The notes under the pieces were generated by a model. The model saw nothing but the letters and a program-made list of their open reading frames with translations. It was not told where the DNA came from and did not search any database. Of a stretch of DNA of 64,000 nt, positions 1 to 9,623 are shown piece by piece (position 1 is the first letter of the stretch; each line of letters begins with the position of its first letter). Source of the stretch: UBA4781 sp963556045. Lineage in GTDB: Bacteria; Chloroflexota; Anaerolineae; Anaerolineales; Anaerolineaceae. Where the stretch lies: assembly GCA_963556045.3 (NCBI GenBank), contig CAUVYA020000002.1, positions 1,984,001 through 2,048,000 of the forward strand. Reading direction: 5' to 3'. The position numbers and the translations under genes were made by a program.

Positions 1-1834
<1,834 letters not shown>

Positions 1835-1895
1835 TGGTGCGGAGTACTCGGTACTCTTTGTAATCTTTCTACATACTATTCAAGGTTTACTTTAA

Positions 1896-2019
1896 GTCTC
1901 TTGGTGATTGGAGCGACGGTGGTACACCCGGTAACATACCGAACCCGGCAGTTAAGGCCGTCAGCGCTGATGGTACTTGGGGGGCAGCCCCCTGGGAGAG
2001 TAGGTCATTGCCAAGAGAC
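1896..2019 (+). rRNA. 5S ribosomal RNA
   Basis: Helix I is formed by gtctcttgg at 1896-1904 and ccaagagac at 2011-2019. Between them lie the conserved 5S elements 'ccgaacccggcagttaagg' and the 'gggagagtaggtc' 3' block. It directly follows the 23S gene. A T-rich run at 2020-2030 immediately after helix I can serve as the rrn terminator. Ends are set by the pairing and are good to a few bases. Confidence 0.93.
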
Positions 2020-2074
2020 TTTTTTTCTTTAATGACCTTCTTTCGCTTCATTGTTTTACTTCCATTAACTGCCA

Positions 2075-2102
2075 TTGATATTTGAGATATTAAAATACTA
2101 TT
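2075..2102 (+). promoter_or_regulatory. Possible promoter for the MFS gene
   Basis: TTGATA at 2075-2080 and TACTAT at 2097-2102 are separated by 16 bases, about 170 bases upstream of the MFS start. The match to the sigma-70 consensus is moderate and the region is AT-rich, so a chance match is possible. Confidence 0.35.
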
Positions 2103-2269
2103 CGATTCCCCTAATTAAAACGAAAAGATGTTCTAAAAAGCCGTGTCGCCCCCTTTCAATAATGACGATTTTATATACCGTGGACATCATGGACCGGATT
2201 ATCGGAACTCATTCGGTAGGTATCCTTTTATTTGATAAACTTGAAGGTATCATGTTTGAGAGGAATGCA

Positions 2270-3556
2270 ATGCCGCAAAACGATGAGAATGTTCCGCGAA
2301 CGAAATTATCACTGCTGAAACTAACAACATTAAATATGTACTGGTATGGGCTTTCATTTTTATGGAATACCATTCATCCCCTGGTGTTACCTGCCATATT
2401 ATTAAAATACGTTCCAGAAACAAGTAAGAATACTTATCTGGGTTTATTGACATTCCTAGGACTCATCCTTGCCATGCTGATACAGCCAATAGCCGGAGCA
2501 GGCAGCGATCATTTTTCTTCTCGTTGGGGAAAGAGAAAACCTTTTATTGCATTAGGCACTGTACTGGATGTGCTTGTATTGATCGGGATTGCATATTCAA
2601 GGAGTCTGGTTGGGATATTCATTGGTTATATCGCTCTTCAGATTTCATCGAATATTGCACATGGTCCTATGCAGGGATTAATTCCAGATCTGGTGCCTGA
2701 CCAACAGAAGGGACTGGCGAGCGGCATTAAAAATTTCATGGATGTGTTCGGGTTGATCACTGCTTCTCTATTGGCAGGGAAACTGTTTGCGCCTGATAAC
2801 ACAGATTTTCTGCCGATATTTTTGGTGGTGATCGCGTTTTTATTAATTACAGCACTGATTACCCTGTTCACCACGAATGAAGCCGTATGCAAGGGTGAAA
2901 AACGGGCAGCGCGGGAATCTTTTTCCATACGACAGGTTTTTACGGTTGATTTAAAAGCTCACCGAGCATTCGGAAACCTGATCCTCTCTCGTTTTATCTT
3001 TCTCCTGGGTGTATATGGGATACAAACTTTTGCGCAGTATTACATCATTGATGTGCTGGCAGTAGAGAATGCTGTTCAGGCTACCGGTGAGATGATGGCT
3101 GCCATTGCTGTGGCGCTGATATTTTGTGCGTTGATATCCGGCTGGCTGACCGATAAAATTGGTCCGCTAAAACTGATGAACCTGTCGATGGTGATCACAG
3201 CGTTGGGGGGAGTGGGTTTGTTTTTTGTGCGCGATATGCAAACCCTTACCTTACTGGCAGGAGTCATTGGTGGGGGGATGGGCTTCTACCTTACCACGAA
3301 CTGGACCCTGGCTGTGCGGTTGGCTCCACCTGATCAGGCAGGCAAATTCATGGGGTTGACCAATATTGCCACCGCCGGCGCCAGTGCCATCGGACGTCTG
3401 GAAGGACCTTTAATAGATTTTGCCAATCGTATCCAACCCGGTATGTTCTTAGGATATAAACTCATGTTCCTGTTTTGCTTTGTCTGCTCCCTGATCAGCC
3501 TGATTCTATTCAACGTGTTCATTAAAAAAGAAAACAAAATATCTACCTCTCTGTAA
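2270..3556 (+). CDS. MFS transporter, SLC45/sugar-cation symporter-like
   Basis: About 428-residue integral membrane carrier with roughly 12 hydrophobic segments. A charged loop reading R-W-G-K-R-K-P-F after TM2/TM3 matches the loop typical of MFS sucrose/glycoside-type carriers (SLC45 and GPH-like). The frame is open from 2075, but residues before 2270 look non-coding. I chose the ATG at 2270 because GAGAGG lies 6-7 bases upstream; ATG 2252 is the alternative. It stands alone after the rRNA genes, so context gives no substrate. Its stop codon abuts the consensus promoter of rpsU. A sugar or glycoside is inferred only from the loop motif. Confidence 0.8.
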   Translation: MPQNDENVPRTKLSLLKLTTLNMYWYGLSFLWNTIHPLVLPAILLKYVPETSKNTYLGLLTFLGLILAMLIQPIAGAGSDHFSSRWGKRKPFIALGTVLDVLVLIGIAYSRSLVGIFIGYIALQISSNIAHGPMQGLIPDLVPDQQKGLASGIKNFMDVFGLITASLLAGKLFAPDNTDFLPIFLVVIAFLLITALITLFTTNEAVCKGEKRAARESFSIRQVFTVDLKAHRAFGNLILSRFIFLLGVYGIQTFAQYYIIDVLAVENAVQATGEMMAAIAVALIFCALISGWLTDKIGPLKLMNLSMVITALGGVGLFFVRDMQTLTLLAGVIGGGMGFYLTTNWTLAVRLAPPDQAGKFMGLTNIATAGASAIGRLEGPLIDFANRIQPGMFLGYKLMFLFCFVCSLISLILFNVFIKKENKISTSL

Positions 3557-3585
3557 TTGACAAGCCTACTACTATTCAGTATAAT
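3557..3585 (+). promoter_or_regulatory. Consensus sigma-70 promoter of rpsU-infA
   Basis: TTGACA at 3557-3562 and TATAAT at 3580-3585 with exactly 17 bases between them: a perfect consensus match, starting one base after the MFS stop codon. Transcription should begin near 3592, giving a leader of about 160 bases before rpsU. Confidence 0.85.
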
Positions 3586-3591
3586 CAATCC

Positions 3592-3751
3592 GGCTGCAGG
3601 ACAGAACAAAAAAGCAGTACTTTTTTGCCGATAGGAGGCACATATAGATAGAGCTTCCAGTAGTATAAACTCTACGATTGATAACTCGGCTGTCGTTCTG
3701 TCCACAGGCGAGTTTTTATTTTCTACCCTCTTGTGGAGGGAGGTGAGAGAC
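3592..3751 (+). promoter_or_regulatory. Structured rpsU leader with attenuator-like fold
   Basis: The leader holds an intrinsic-terminator-like hairpin (see 3683-3722) ending about 15 bases before the Shine-Dalgarno sequence. Near its 5' end GGACAGAAC (3599-3607) is perfectly complementary over 9 bases to GTTCTGTCC (3695-3703), which lies in the terminator loop. The pairing can extend through CTG (3594-3596) with CAG (3705-3707), which belongs to the terminator's 3' arm. The two folds are therefore mutually exclusive, as expected of an antiterminator/terminator switch. A small A6G/CT6 hairpin lies near 3609-3627. The sequence shows the complementarity; the regulatory role is inferred. Confidence 0.6.
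3683..3722 (+). terminator. Terminator-like hairpin upstream of rpsU
   Basis: aactcg (3683-3688) pairs with cgagtt (3709-3714), and after one G-G mismatch ctgt (3690-3693) pairs with acag (3704-3707). A run of five T follows. Because a consensus promoter lies upstream and rpsU downstream, this is better read as an attenuator than as the end of the MFS transcript. Confidence 0.6.
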
Positions 3752-3943
3752 TTGACAAAAGTAGTATTACGACCTAATGAATCACAGGATCAATTATTAC
3801 GTCGCTTTCGAAAGAAAGTTATTAAAAGCGGAGTATTAAGCACGATTCGAAAGAAACGCTGGTATTCATCAAAAAGCGAAACGCGCCGTGCAGAGAAGAA
3901 AAAAGCAGTACGCCGTATGAAGCGTCATCAAATGACCCACTAA
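3752..3943 (+). CDS. rpsU: Small ribosomal subunit protein bS21
   Basis: 63-residue basic protein of the 30S platform that helps initiation at the anti-Shine-Dalgarno helix. The N-terminus reads (M)TKVVLRPNESQ and the rest is rich in Arg/Lys (RRFRKKV, RRAEKKKAVRRMKR), matching bS21 in length and composition. The start is the TTG at 3752: a strong GGAGGTGA lies about 7 bases upstream, and the upstream ATG at 3731 would add residues the family lacks. infA follows 41 bases later on the same strand. Controlled by the promoter at 3557 and the attenuator-like leader. Confidence 0.93.
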   Translation: MTKVVLRPNESQDQLLRRFRKKVIKSGVLSTIRKKRWYSSKSETRRAEKKKAVRRMKRHQMTH

Positions 3944-3984
3944 AAGGATTGATGCCCTCAAAGGACTGCAGGAAGGAGAATTAA

Positions 3985-4233
3985 ATGGGGAAGGAAGAGA
4001 AGATCCAGGTTGATGGCACCGTCATTGAAGCCCTACCTGCAACGCAATTCCGTGTGCGCCTTGATAACGGTCATGAAGTTCTCGCTTACCTATCAGGAAA
4101 AATGCGACGTTACTACATCAGAATTCTGCTGGGTGACCGCGTAAAGGTTGAAATGTCTCCTTATGATCTTACCAGAGGTCGCATTGTATACAGGCAAAAG
4201 AAGGGTTATCAACCATCTGAAACACAAGAATAA
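3985..4233 (+). CDS. infA: Translation initiation factor IF-1
   Basis: 82-residue S1/OB-fold protein that binds the 30S A site during initiation. The conserved pattern is clear: 'G.VIEALPATQFRVRLDNGHEVLAYLSGKMRRYYIRILLGDRVKVEMSPYDL' begins near residue 10, followed by RGRIVYR. It has a good AGGAAGGAG ribosome-binding site 6-7 bases before ATG 3985. It sits behind rpsU and is closed by the strong terminator at 4236-4257. A short acidic/polar C-terminal tail extends slightly past the usual 72-residue family length. Confidence 0.95.
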   Translation: MGKEEKIQVDGTVIEALPATQFRVRLDNGHEVLAYLSGKMRRYYIRILLGDRVKVEMSPYDLTRGRIVYRQKKGYQPSETQE

Positions 4234-4235
4234 AA

Positions 4236-4262
4236 AAATCCCCCTTGCGGGGGATTTCTCTT
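4236..4262. terminator. Bidirectional intrinsic terminator
   Basis: Perfect 9-base-pair stem aaatccccc (4236-4244) / gggggattt (4249-4257) with loop ttgc. A/T runs flank both sides, so it can stop rpsU-infA on the plus strand and the DHOD-like gene on the minus strand. It sits between the two converging genes. Confidence 0.88.
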
Positions 4263-5269
4263 TAATAGCGAATGTCATTGTCAAACAGGGTTAATGCCTT
4301 CATATAATTAGCGCGTTCAAAGGCTGCCGGATCTTCTACAGATCTCTGGCTCATGCTGCCCTGCATTTGTGAAACGGATTCATATTCATGGATCTGCATC
4401 CATGTGAACATTTCATCCAGCATACTTTTGGCGCGCTGGATACCATTCGCGATCAGTTCTGATGCGGTCATGGCAACGCTTGCACCCGCCATCATAGCTT
4501 TGATAATGTCAATCCCATTGTGGATTCCTCCGCTAAGAGCAAGATCCGCTTTCACTCGATCATACAAGATCGCTATCCAGCGTAAAGGGAGACGTAAATC
4601 TTTGGAGGTACTGAGGTCTAGTGATGGAACGACCTTAAGATTTTCGATATCAAGATCAGGCTGGTAGAACCGGTTGAACAAAACCAAACCTTTTACGCCA
4701 TCTGAGACCAGCGATTTCCCAAAATGTGGCAAACTCGTGATAAAGGGATTCAATTTCACAGCGAGGGGAATAGCGATGGATTCGGCTGTTCTATTAACCA
4801 ATCGCAGATACGCTTCTTCGAGGATAGTGCTGTCGACATATACACTGGTTGAAAGGTAGTAAATATTCAACTCGAGGGCGTCTGCTCCTGCTTCTTCGAT
4901 CAATTTAGCGTATTTGATCCACCCGCTTTCAGAAACACCATTCAAACTGGCGATAATGGGAATATCTACCATTTCTTTCGCTTTTTGGATATGTTCCAGA
5001 TACTTGTCCGGTTCAAGATTGTAGGATGGCATTTCTGGGAAATATGTAATGGCTTCCGCGTGTGCTTCTGTACCACGCTCCAGAAAATAATTCAGTGCAA
5101 GACTTTCCTGTGTGATTTGCTCCTCAAAAAGAGAATATAGCACTACTGCGCTCATACCTGCATCTTCAAGCTTTTTAATATTTTCGACCTTCTTAGATAG
5201 AACGGATGCAGAAGCAACCAGAGGATTCTTTAATTGCATACCCAAATATTTTGTACTGAGATCGATCAT
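4262..5269 (-). CDS. Dihydroorotate dehydrogenase-like flavoprotein
   Basis: 335-residue TIM-barrel protein related to class 1 dihydroorotate dehydrogenase (PyrD): N-terminal 'DLSTKYLGMQLKNPLVASASVLSK', a central N-G-V-S-E-S substrate/FMN loop near residue 112, and C-terminal 'LALSGGIHNGIDIIKAMMAGASVAMTAS' FMN-phosphate loop. It is not assumed to be the pyrimidine enzyme: this subgroup is known as DHOD-like proteins often found next to nifJ, and here it follows nifJ on the same strand 52 bases downstream. A terminator-like hairpin lies between the two genes, and GGAGGTGAT precedes its ATG. It may be an electron-transfer partner or a different oxidoreductase; substrate unknown. Confidence 0.8.
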   Translation of the reverse strand: MIDLSTKYLGMQLKNPLVASASVLSKKVENIKKLEDAGMSAVVLYSLFEEQITQESLALNYFLERGTEAHAEAITYFPEMPSYNLEPDKYLEHIQKAKEMVDIPIIASLNGVSESGWIKYAKLIEEAGADALELNIYYLSTSVYVDSTILEEAYLRLVNRTAESIAIPLAVKLNPFITSLPHFGKSLVSDGVKGLVLFNRFYQPDLDIENLKVVPSLDLSTSKDLRLPLRWIAILYDRVKADLALSGGIHNGIDIIKAMMAGASVAMTASELIANGIQRAKSMLDEMFTWMQIHEYESVSQMQGSMSQRSVEDPAAFERANYMKALTLFDNDIRY

Positions 5270-5280
5270 ATATCACCTCC

Positions 5281-5314
5281 AATAAAAAGAGCGCAGGCAT
5301 GTGCCTACGCTCTT
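5281..5314 (-). terminator. Intercistronic terminator-like hairpin between nifJ and DHOD-like gene
   Basis: On the minus strand aagagcg-t-aggca pairs with tgcct-g-cgctctt (plus 5287-5314, one internal mismatch pair), followed by TTTTTATT that runs straight into the GGAGG of the DHOD-like gene. It should end most nifJ transcripts and let a fraction read through. Confidence 0.72.
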
Positions 5315-5321
5315 GAATTCC

Positions 5322-8300
5322 TTACGCAGTTTCCGGATTACTGTAATCCATAGCTGCTAGCTGGCTGAGATATTTCCAGCGCGCTTGCGCATCGGATTGC
5401 GCATGTTTCATGAGCATCTCTGCGCGCTCTTCGTTGCTCTGTACCAGCATCTTGTAGCGGGTTTCATTGTACGCGAAATCTTTCACCGGAATGGAAGGCT
5501 CTTTATAATCCAGTTTCAAAGGATTCTTTCCTTCCGCAACAAGGGCGGGGTTATAACGATAGATCGGCCACACGCCCGAATTAACGGCTAGCTTCTGCTG
5601 ACCCATGCCATAGCGCATATTATAGCCGTGGTTGATGCAGTGTGAGTACGCAATGATCAACGATGGACCATCGTATGCATCTGCCTCGAGGAAAGCACGC
5701 AGGGTTTGCAGGTCGCTGTATCCCATTGCTACCTGGGCTACATAGATGTAGCCATACGTCATGGCGATCATACCCAGGTCCTTACGGGGCAAGTCTTTTC
5801 CGTTGGCAGCGAATTTTGCGACTGCTGCGCGTGGGGTGGCTTTAGATGATTGACCACCGGTATTGGAATACACGCCGGTATCCACGACCAGGACGTTTAC
5901 ATTACGACCGGAAGCCAGAACGTGATCCAGACCTCCATAGCCAATGTCATAAGCCCAGCCATCACCACCCACGATCCAGACACTCTTCTTGACCAGCATG
6001 TCAACCAGACTGAGCAGTTGTTTGGCAGCGGGGTCTTTATCATCCTGTAATTTTGTTTTAAGGGCATCCACACGCTCGCGCTGTTCGGCAATCCCTTTTT
6101 CTGTGCTCTGGTCTGCATTCAAGAGCTCATCCACCAGAGTTCCACCGATCTTGGCGGAAAGTTTCTTCACAAGTTCTTTGGCGAATTCATTTTGTTTATC
6201 AACTGTCAATCGCATACCCAGACCGAATTCTGCGTTGTCTTCGAACAAGGAATTTGACCAGGCAGGACCGCGCCCATCTGCGTTGTAAGACCAGGGTGTG
6301 GTGGGTAGATTGCCTCCATAAATGGAGGTGCAGCCGGTAGCGTTCGCAATAATGGCTCGATCCCCGTAAAGCTGCGACATTAATTTGAGATAAGGTGTTT
6401 CACCGCAGCCGGCGCAGGCACCTGAGAACTCGAATAAAGGCTGCAGCAGTTGAGAATTTTTCACTGAGTTTGATTCGAAAGCTGTGCGATCAGGGTTCGG
6501 TAAGCTGAGGAAGAAGGCAAAATTTTCGCTTTCCTGTTCGCGAAGAGGCTGCTGCGGAGTCATGTTGATCGCCTTGCGGCTGGCATCTTCTTTGTCTTTG
6601 GCAGGGCAGTTTTCAACACAAACGCCACAGCCTGTGCAATCTTCAGGAGCTACCTGAACCGTGAATTTGGTGTCTGGTAATTCGCGGAATTTTGCATCAA
6701 TGGATTTGAATGTTGCGGGAGCATTATCCAAATTCGCTGCATCGTATACCTTAATACGGATGGCTGCATGCGGGCAGTTGAAGGCACATTTGCCGCACTG
6801 GATGCACAGATCCGGTTCCCAAACTGGGATCTCTAACGCTATATTGCGTTTCTCCCACTGGGTGGTTCCGGTTGGGTAAGTGCCGTCTTTCGGTAAGGCG
6901 CTCACCGGCAGCGCATCCCCATCTTTGGAGATGATCTTGCCCAGGACATTTTTCACAAATTCGGGGGCAGCATCCGGAACTGGTTTTGCCATGTGGATAG
7001 AGCTGTTTGCTTTTTCAGGAACTTTCACCTCAAACAGATTTTCGAGGCTGGAATCCACAGCTGCGAAGTTTTGATTCACAACTGCTTCACCGCGTTTGCC
7101 GTAGGTTTTTTTGATGTATTTCTTGATCTCGGCGATCGCTTCATCTTTCGGCAAGATGCCGCTGATTGCGAAGAAACAGGTTTGCATGATGGTGTTGATG
7201 CGAACGCCCATGCCGGTAGCATTGGCAACTTCATAGGCATCGATCACGTAGAATTTCAATTGTTTATCAATGATGGTCTGCTGAACTTCCTGCGGAATAT
7301 TGTTCCATGTTTCATCTTTCCCGTAGATGCTGTTCAGCAGGAATACTGCGCCTTGTTTGGCGTATTTGAGCATGTCATATTTCTCAAGGAAGCTGAATTG
7401 ATGGCATGCGAGGAAATTGGCGTCACCTTTCCCAATGAGATACGGTGCTTTGATCGGGTTTGGTCCAAAACGCAGATGCGATTCCGTCATTTGACCGGAT
7501 TTCTTGGAGTCGTATACGAAATATCCTTGAGCAAAGTTATCGGCTTCTTCACCAATGATCTTGGTGGAGTTCTTATTGGCGCCAACCGTACCATCTGACC
7601 CTAAACCGAAGAAGACGCAGCGAACCGTATCATCGGTTTCAATAGAATATGCTTCGTCAAAATCAAGAGAGGTGTGAGTAACATCATCATCAATACCAAT
7701 GGTGAATTGATTCTTGGGTGTGGTCTTTTTCAATTCGTCAAATATTCCCTTGACCATTCCCGGGGTGAATTCTTTGGAAGAAAGACCGAAACGTCCGCCC
7801 ACTATAACGGGGGCTTTCTTGAAAGGAGCGATTCCCAGGTTGGTGCCTTCGCGAATAGCGGAAACAACATCTTTATACAGGGGTTCGCCTTCAGCGCCGG
7901 GTTCTTTTGTGCGATCCAGAACAGCAATCGCTTCAACGGAAGCAGGCAGTGCTTGCATGAGATGCCTGGTTGAGAAGGGGCGGTACAATCTGACGGTTAT
8001 AACACCGACCTTTTCACCCTCAGCAGCCAGATAGGCAGCGGTTTGTTCGGCTGTTTCGGCTCCGGATGCCATTACGATGATGACTTGCTTTGCATCCGGC
8101 GCACCACTGTAATCAAAGAGATGGTATGCTCGACCGCTGATGGATGCGAATTTATCCATGGCTGCCTGCGTGATCTCAGGGCATTTCATATAGAAAGGAT
8201 TGACGGTTTCGCGTGCCTGGAAAAACACATCAGGATTCTGTGAAGTACCTCGGATGGAGGGACGATCAGGAGAAAGCCCACGATTGCGGTGTGCGATGAC

Positions 8301-8897
8301 CAGTTCGTCATCGATCATTGCCTTCAGATCTTCTTCATTGAGAATTTCGACTTTATTAACTTCATGCGAAGTTCGGAAGCCATCAAAGAAATGAAGAAAT
8401 GGGATTCGTGATTCGAGAGTAGCTGCCTGGGCAATGAGAGCCATATCGTGTGCTTCTTGAATGGAACGGGAAGCCAGCATGGCAAAGCCGGTAGCTCGAG
8501 CAGCGGTTACATCAGTGTGATCTCCAAAAATGGATAGAGCCTGAGCTGCCACCGACCGCGCCGATACATGGAAAACCGCCGATGTGAGTTCTCCGGCGAT
8601 CTTGTACATGTTCGGGATCATTAACAGCAGACCTTGAGATGCGGTGAAGGTTGTTGTTAGTGACCCGGATGTGAGCGCACCGTGCACAGCACCAGCCGCA
8701 CCACCTTCTGCTTGCATTTCTACAACGGTGGGAACGGTTCCCCAGATATTGGGGATTTGAGCGGCTGACCAGGCATCGGCGTGTTCACCCATAGGTGAGG
8801 ACGGGGTAATAGGATAGATGGCGATTACCTCGTTCAAACGATAGGCAACGTAAGCGACTGCTTCATTACCATCCATCATTCGGTATTGACGCTTCAT
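5322..8897 (-). CDS. nifJ: Pyruvate:ferredoxin (flavodoxin) oxidoreductase
   Basis: 1191-residue single-chain PFOR that decarboxylates pyruvate to acetyl-CoA and reduces ferredoxin in the cytoplasm. Visible landmarks: Y-P-I-T-P-S-S-P-M-G-E near residue 30 (pyruvate/TPP domain I); two [4Fe-4S] ferredoxin motifs CIQCGKCAFNCPHA near 700 and CTGCGVCVENCP near 755; the proximal-cluster CAGCGETPY near 829; TPP-binding GDGWAYDIGYGGLDH near 982 and DTGVYSNTGGQ. Full family length. The ATG at 8897 is chosen because AAGGAG lies 8 bases upstream; a GTG at 8906 is too close to it. It is the first gene of a nifJ/DHOD-like pair. The 5' region has an imperfect gattttgggtt/aaacccaaatc inverted repeat. Indicates anaerobic fermentative metabolism. 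Confidence 0.96.
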   Translation of the reverse strand: MKRQYRMMDGNEAVAYVAYRLNEVIAIYPITPSSPMGEHADAWSAAQIPNIWGTVPTVVEMQAEGGAAGAVHGALTSGSLTTTFTASQGLLLMIPNMYKIAGELTSAVFHVSARSVAAQALSIFGDHTDVTAARATGFAMLASRSIQEAHDMALIAQAATLESRIPFLHFFDGFRTSHEVNKVEILNEEDLKAMIDDELVIAHRNRGLSPDRPSIRGTSQNPDVFFQARETVNPFYMKCPEITQAAMDKFASISGRAYHLFDYSGAPDAKQVIIVMASGAETAEQTAAYLAAEGEKVGVITVRLYRPFSTRHLMQALPASVEAIAVLDRTKEPGAEGEPLYKDVVSAIREGTNLGIAPFKKAPVIVGGRFGLSSKEFTPGMVKGIFDELKKTTPKNQFTIGIDDDVTHTSLDFDEAYSIETDDTVRCVFFGLGSDGTVGANKNSTKIIGEEADNFAQGYFVYDSKKSGQMTESHLRFGPNPIKAPYLIGKGDANFLACHQFSFLEKYDMLKYAKQGAVFLLNSIYGKDETWNNIPQEVQQTIIDKQLKFYVIDAYEVANATGMGVRINTIMQTCFFAISGILPKDEAIAEIKKYIKKTYGKRGEAVVNQNFAAVDSSLENLFEVKVPEKANSSIHMAKPVPDAAPEFVKNVLGKIISKDGDALPVSALPKDGTYPTGTTQWEKRNIALEIPVWEPDLCIQCGKCAFNCPHAAIRIKVYDAANLDNAPATFKSIDAKFRELPDTKFTVQVAPEDCTGCGVCVENCPAKDKEDASRKAINMTPQQPLREQESENFAFFLSLPNPDRTAFESNSVKNSQLLQPLFEFSGACAGCGETPYLKLMSQLYGDRAIIANATGCTSIYGGNLPTTPWSYNADGRGPAWSNSLFEDNAEFGLGMRLTVDKQNEFAKELVKKLSAKIGGTLVDELLNADQSTEKGIAEQRERVDALKTKLQDDKDPAAKQLLSLVDMLVKKSVWIVGGDGWAYDIGYGGLDHVLASGRNVNVLVVDTGVYSNTGGQSSKATPRAAVAKFAANGKDLPRKDLGMIAMTYGYIYVAQVAMGYSDLQTLRAFLEADAYDGPSLIIAYSHCINHGYNMRYGMGQQKLAVNSGVWPIYRYNPALVAEGKNPLKLDYKEPSIPVKDFAYNETRYKMLVQSNEERAEMLMKHAQSDAQARWKYLSQLAAMDYSNPETA

Positions 8898-9013
8898 GAA
8901 TGACACTCCTTAAGATATAAATTATTAGGGATTTTGGGTTAAAAGAGACCAAAATTGGGCTTCTGTTTGCTTTGCTAAACCCAAATCCGATTAATCATAC
9001 CACTATTCTCCGA

Positions 9014-9556
9014 TTATAGCTTAGCGCCAGTCTCAACAGGATAAAGCTGGATGAAAATTGCCAGTGCAGCCAGACTTTTTCCATCATGGATAGTATCTTC
9101 TTGAATCATTTGAAGAACTTTTCTTATGTGGAATTGCTCAACCTTTAAAAATTCATCCTCATCCATAGTCAGTGGTGAAGGAAACAGCCCTTTTGCGAGA
9201 AAAACATGATTGTTTTCGGTGGCGTAACCCGGTGCGAGATAAAATGACCCCAGTTTTTGCCATTGCTTGGCAGCCATGCCGATCTCTTCTCGTATTTCAC
9301 GCCTGGCGCAATCCAATGGCTCTTCGCCTTTTTCTATAACGCCGGCGGGCAATTCTATTAGTTCAGTTTCGCTCCCCAATCGGAATTGTCGAACGAACCA
9401 GATGTTGCCATCCTCATCCTGAGGAAGAATGGTGACCGAATCACGATGATTGATGCGGTCATACGTTTTATGCCTGCCATTTGGCAGCGTTACTTCTACT
9501 TCTTCTACAGTGTAGGCTCTTCCGTAGTGAATGGCAGCGGTTTTATTGATTTCCAT
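9014..9556 (-). CDS. Nudix hydrolase, ADP-ribose pyrophosphatase type
   Basis: 180-residue hydrolase expected to cleave ADP-ribose or a related nucleoside diphosphate compound into AMP and a phosphate. The Nudix box is complete: G-VIEKG-E-EPLDCAR-REIREEIGM around residues 74-96 (GX5EX7REUXEEXGU). The preceding 'VRQFRLGSETELIELPAG' is the usual substrate/structural element of the ADPRase subgroup. AGGA lies about 11 bases before the ATG. It stands alone on the minus strand upstream of nifJ and downstream of the lipoprotein gene, separated from it by a terminator. Confidence 0.87.
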   Translation of the reverse strand: MEINKTAAIHYGRAYTVEEVEVTLPNGRHKTYDRINHRDSVTILPQDEDGNIWFVRQFRLGSETELIELPAGVIEKGEEPLDCARREIREEIGMAAKQWQKLGSFYLAPGYATENNHVFLAKGLFPSPLTMDEDEFLKVEQFHIRKVLQMIQEDTIHDGKSLAALAIFIQLYPVETGAKL

Positions 9557-9581
9557 AAAAATGATTTTCCTGAAGTTAAAT

Positions 9582-9612
9582 AAAAAACCGCGGAATTACG
9601 TTCCGCGGTTTT
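9582..9612 (-). terminator. Intrinsic terminator of the lipoprotein gene
   Basis: Perfect 12-base-pair stem aaaaccgcggaa (9584-9595) / ttccgcggtttt (9601-9612), loop ttacg, with a T run on the minus strand at 9587-9582. It lies just after the stop of the minus-strand lipoprotein gene. Confidence 0.9.
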
Positions 9613-9623
9613 GTTTGTGGTGA

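Noticed and set aside
2638..2928. Frames antisense to the MFS gene
   Set aside because: No ribosome-binding site, and composition mirrors the real gene.
6993..7598. 201-codon frame antisense to nifJ
   Set aside because: Shadow of the PFOR reading frame; nifJ motifs are intact on the other strand.
8907..9013. Rex-type or other named operator upstream of nifJ
   Set aside because: An imperfect gattttgggtt/aaacccaaatc repeat exists but it does not match the TTGTTAA-type Rex site and the arms are far apart.
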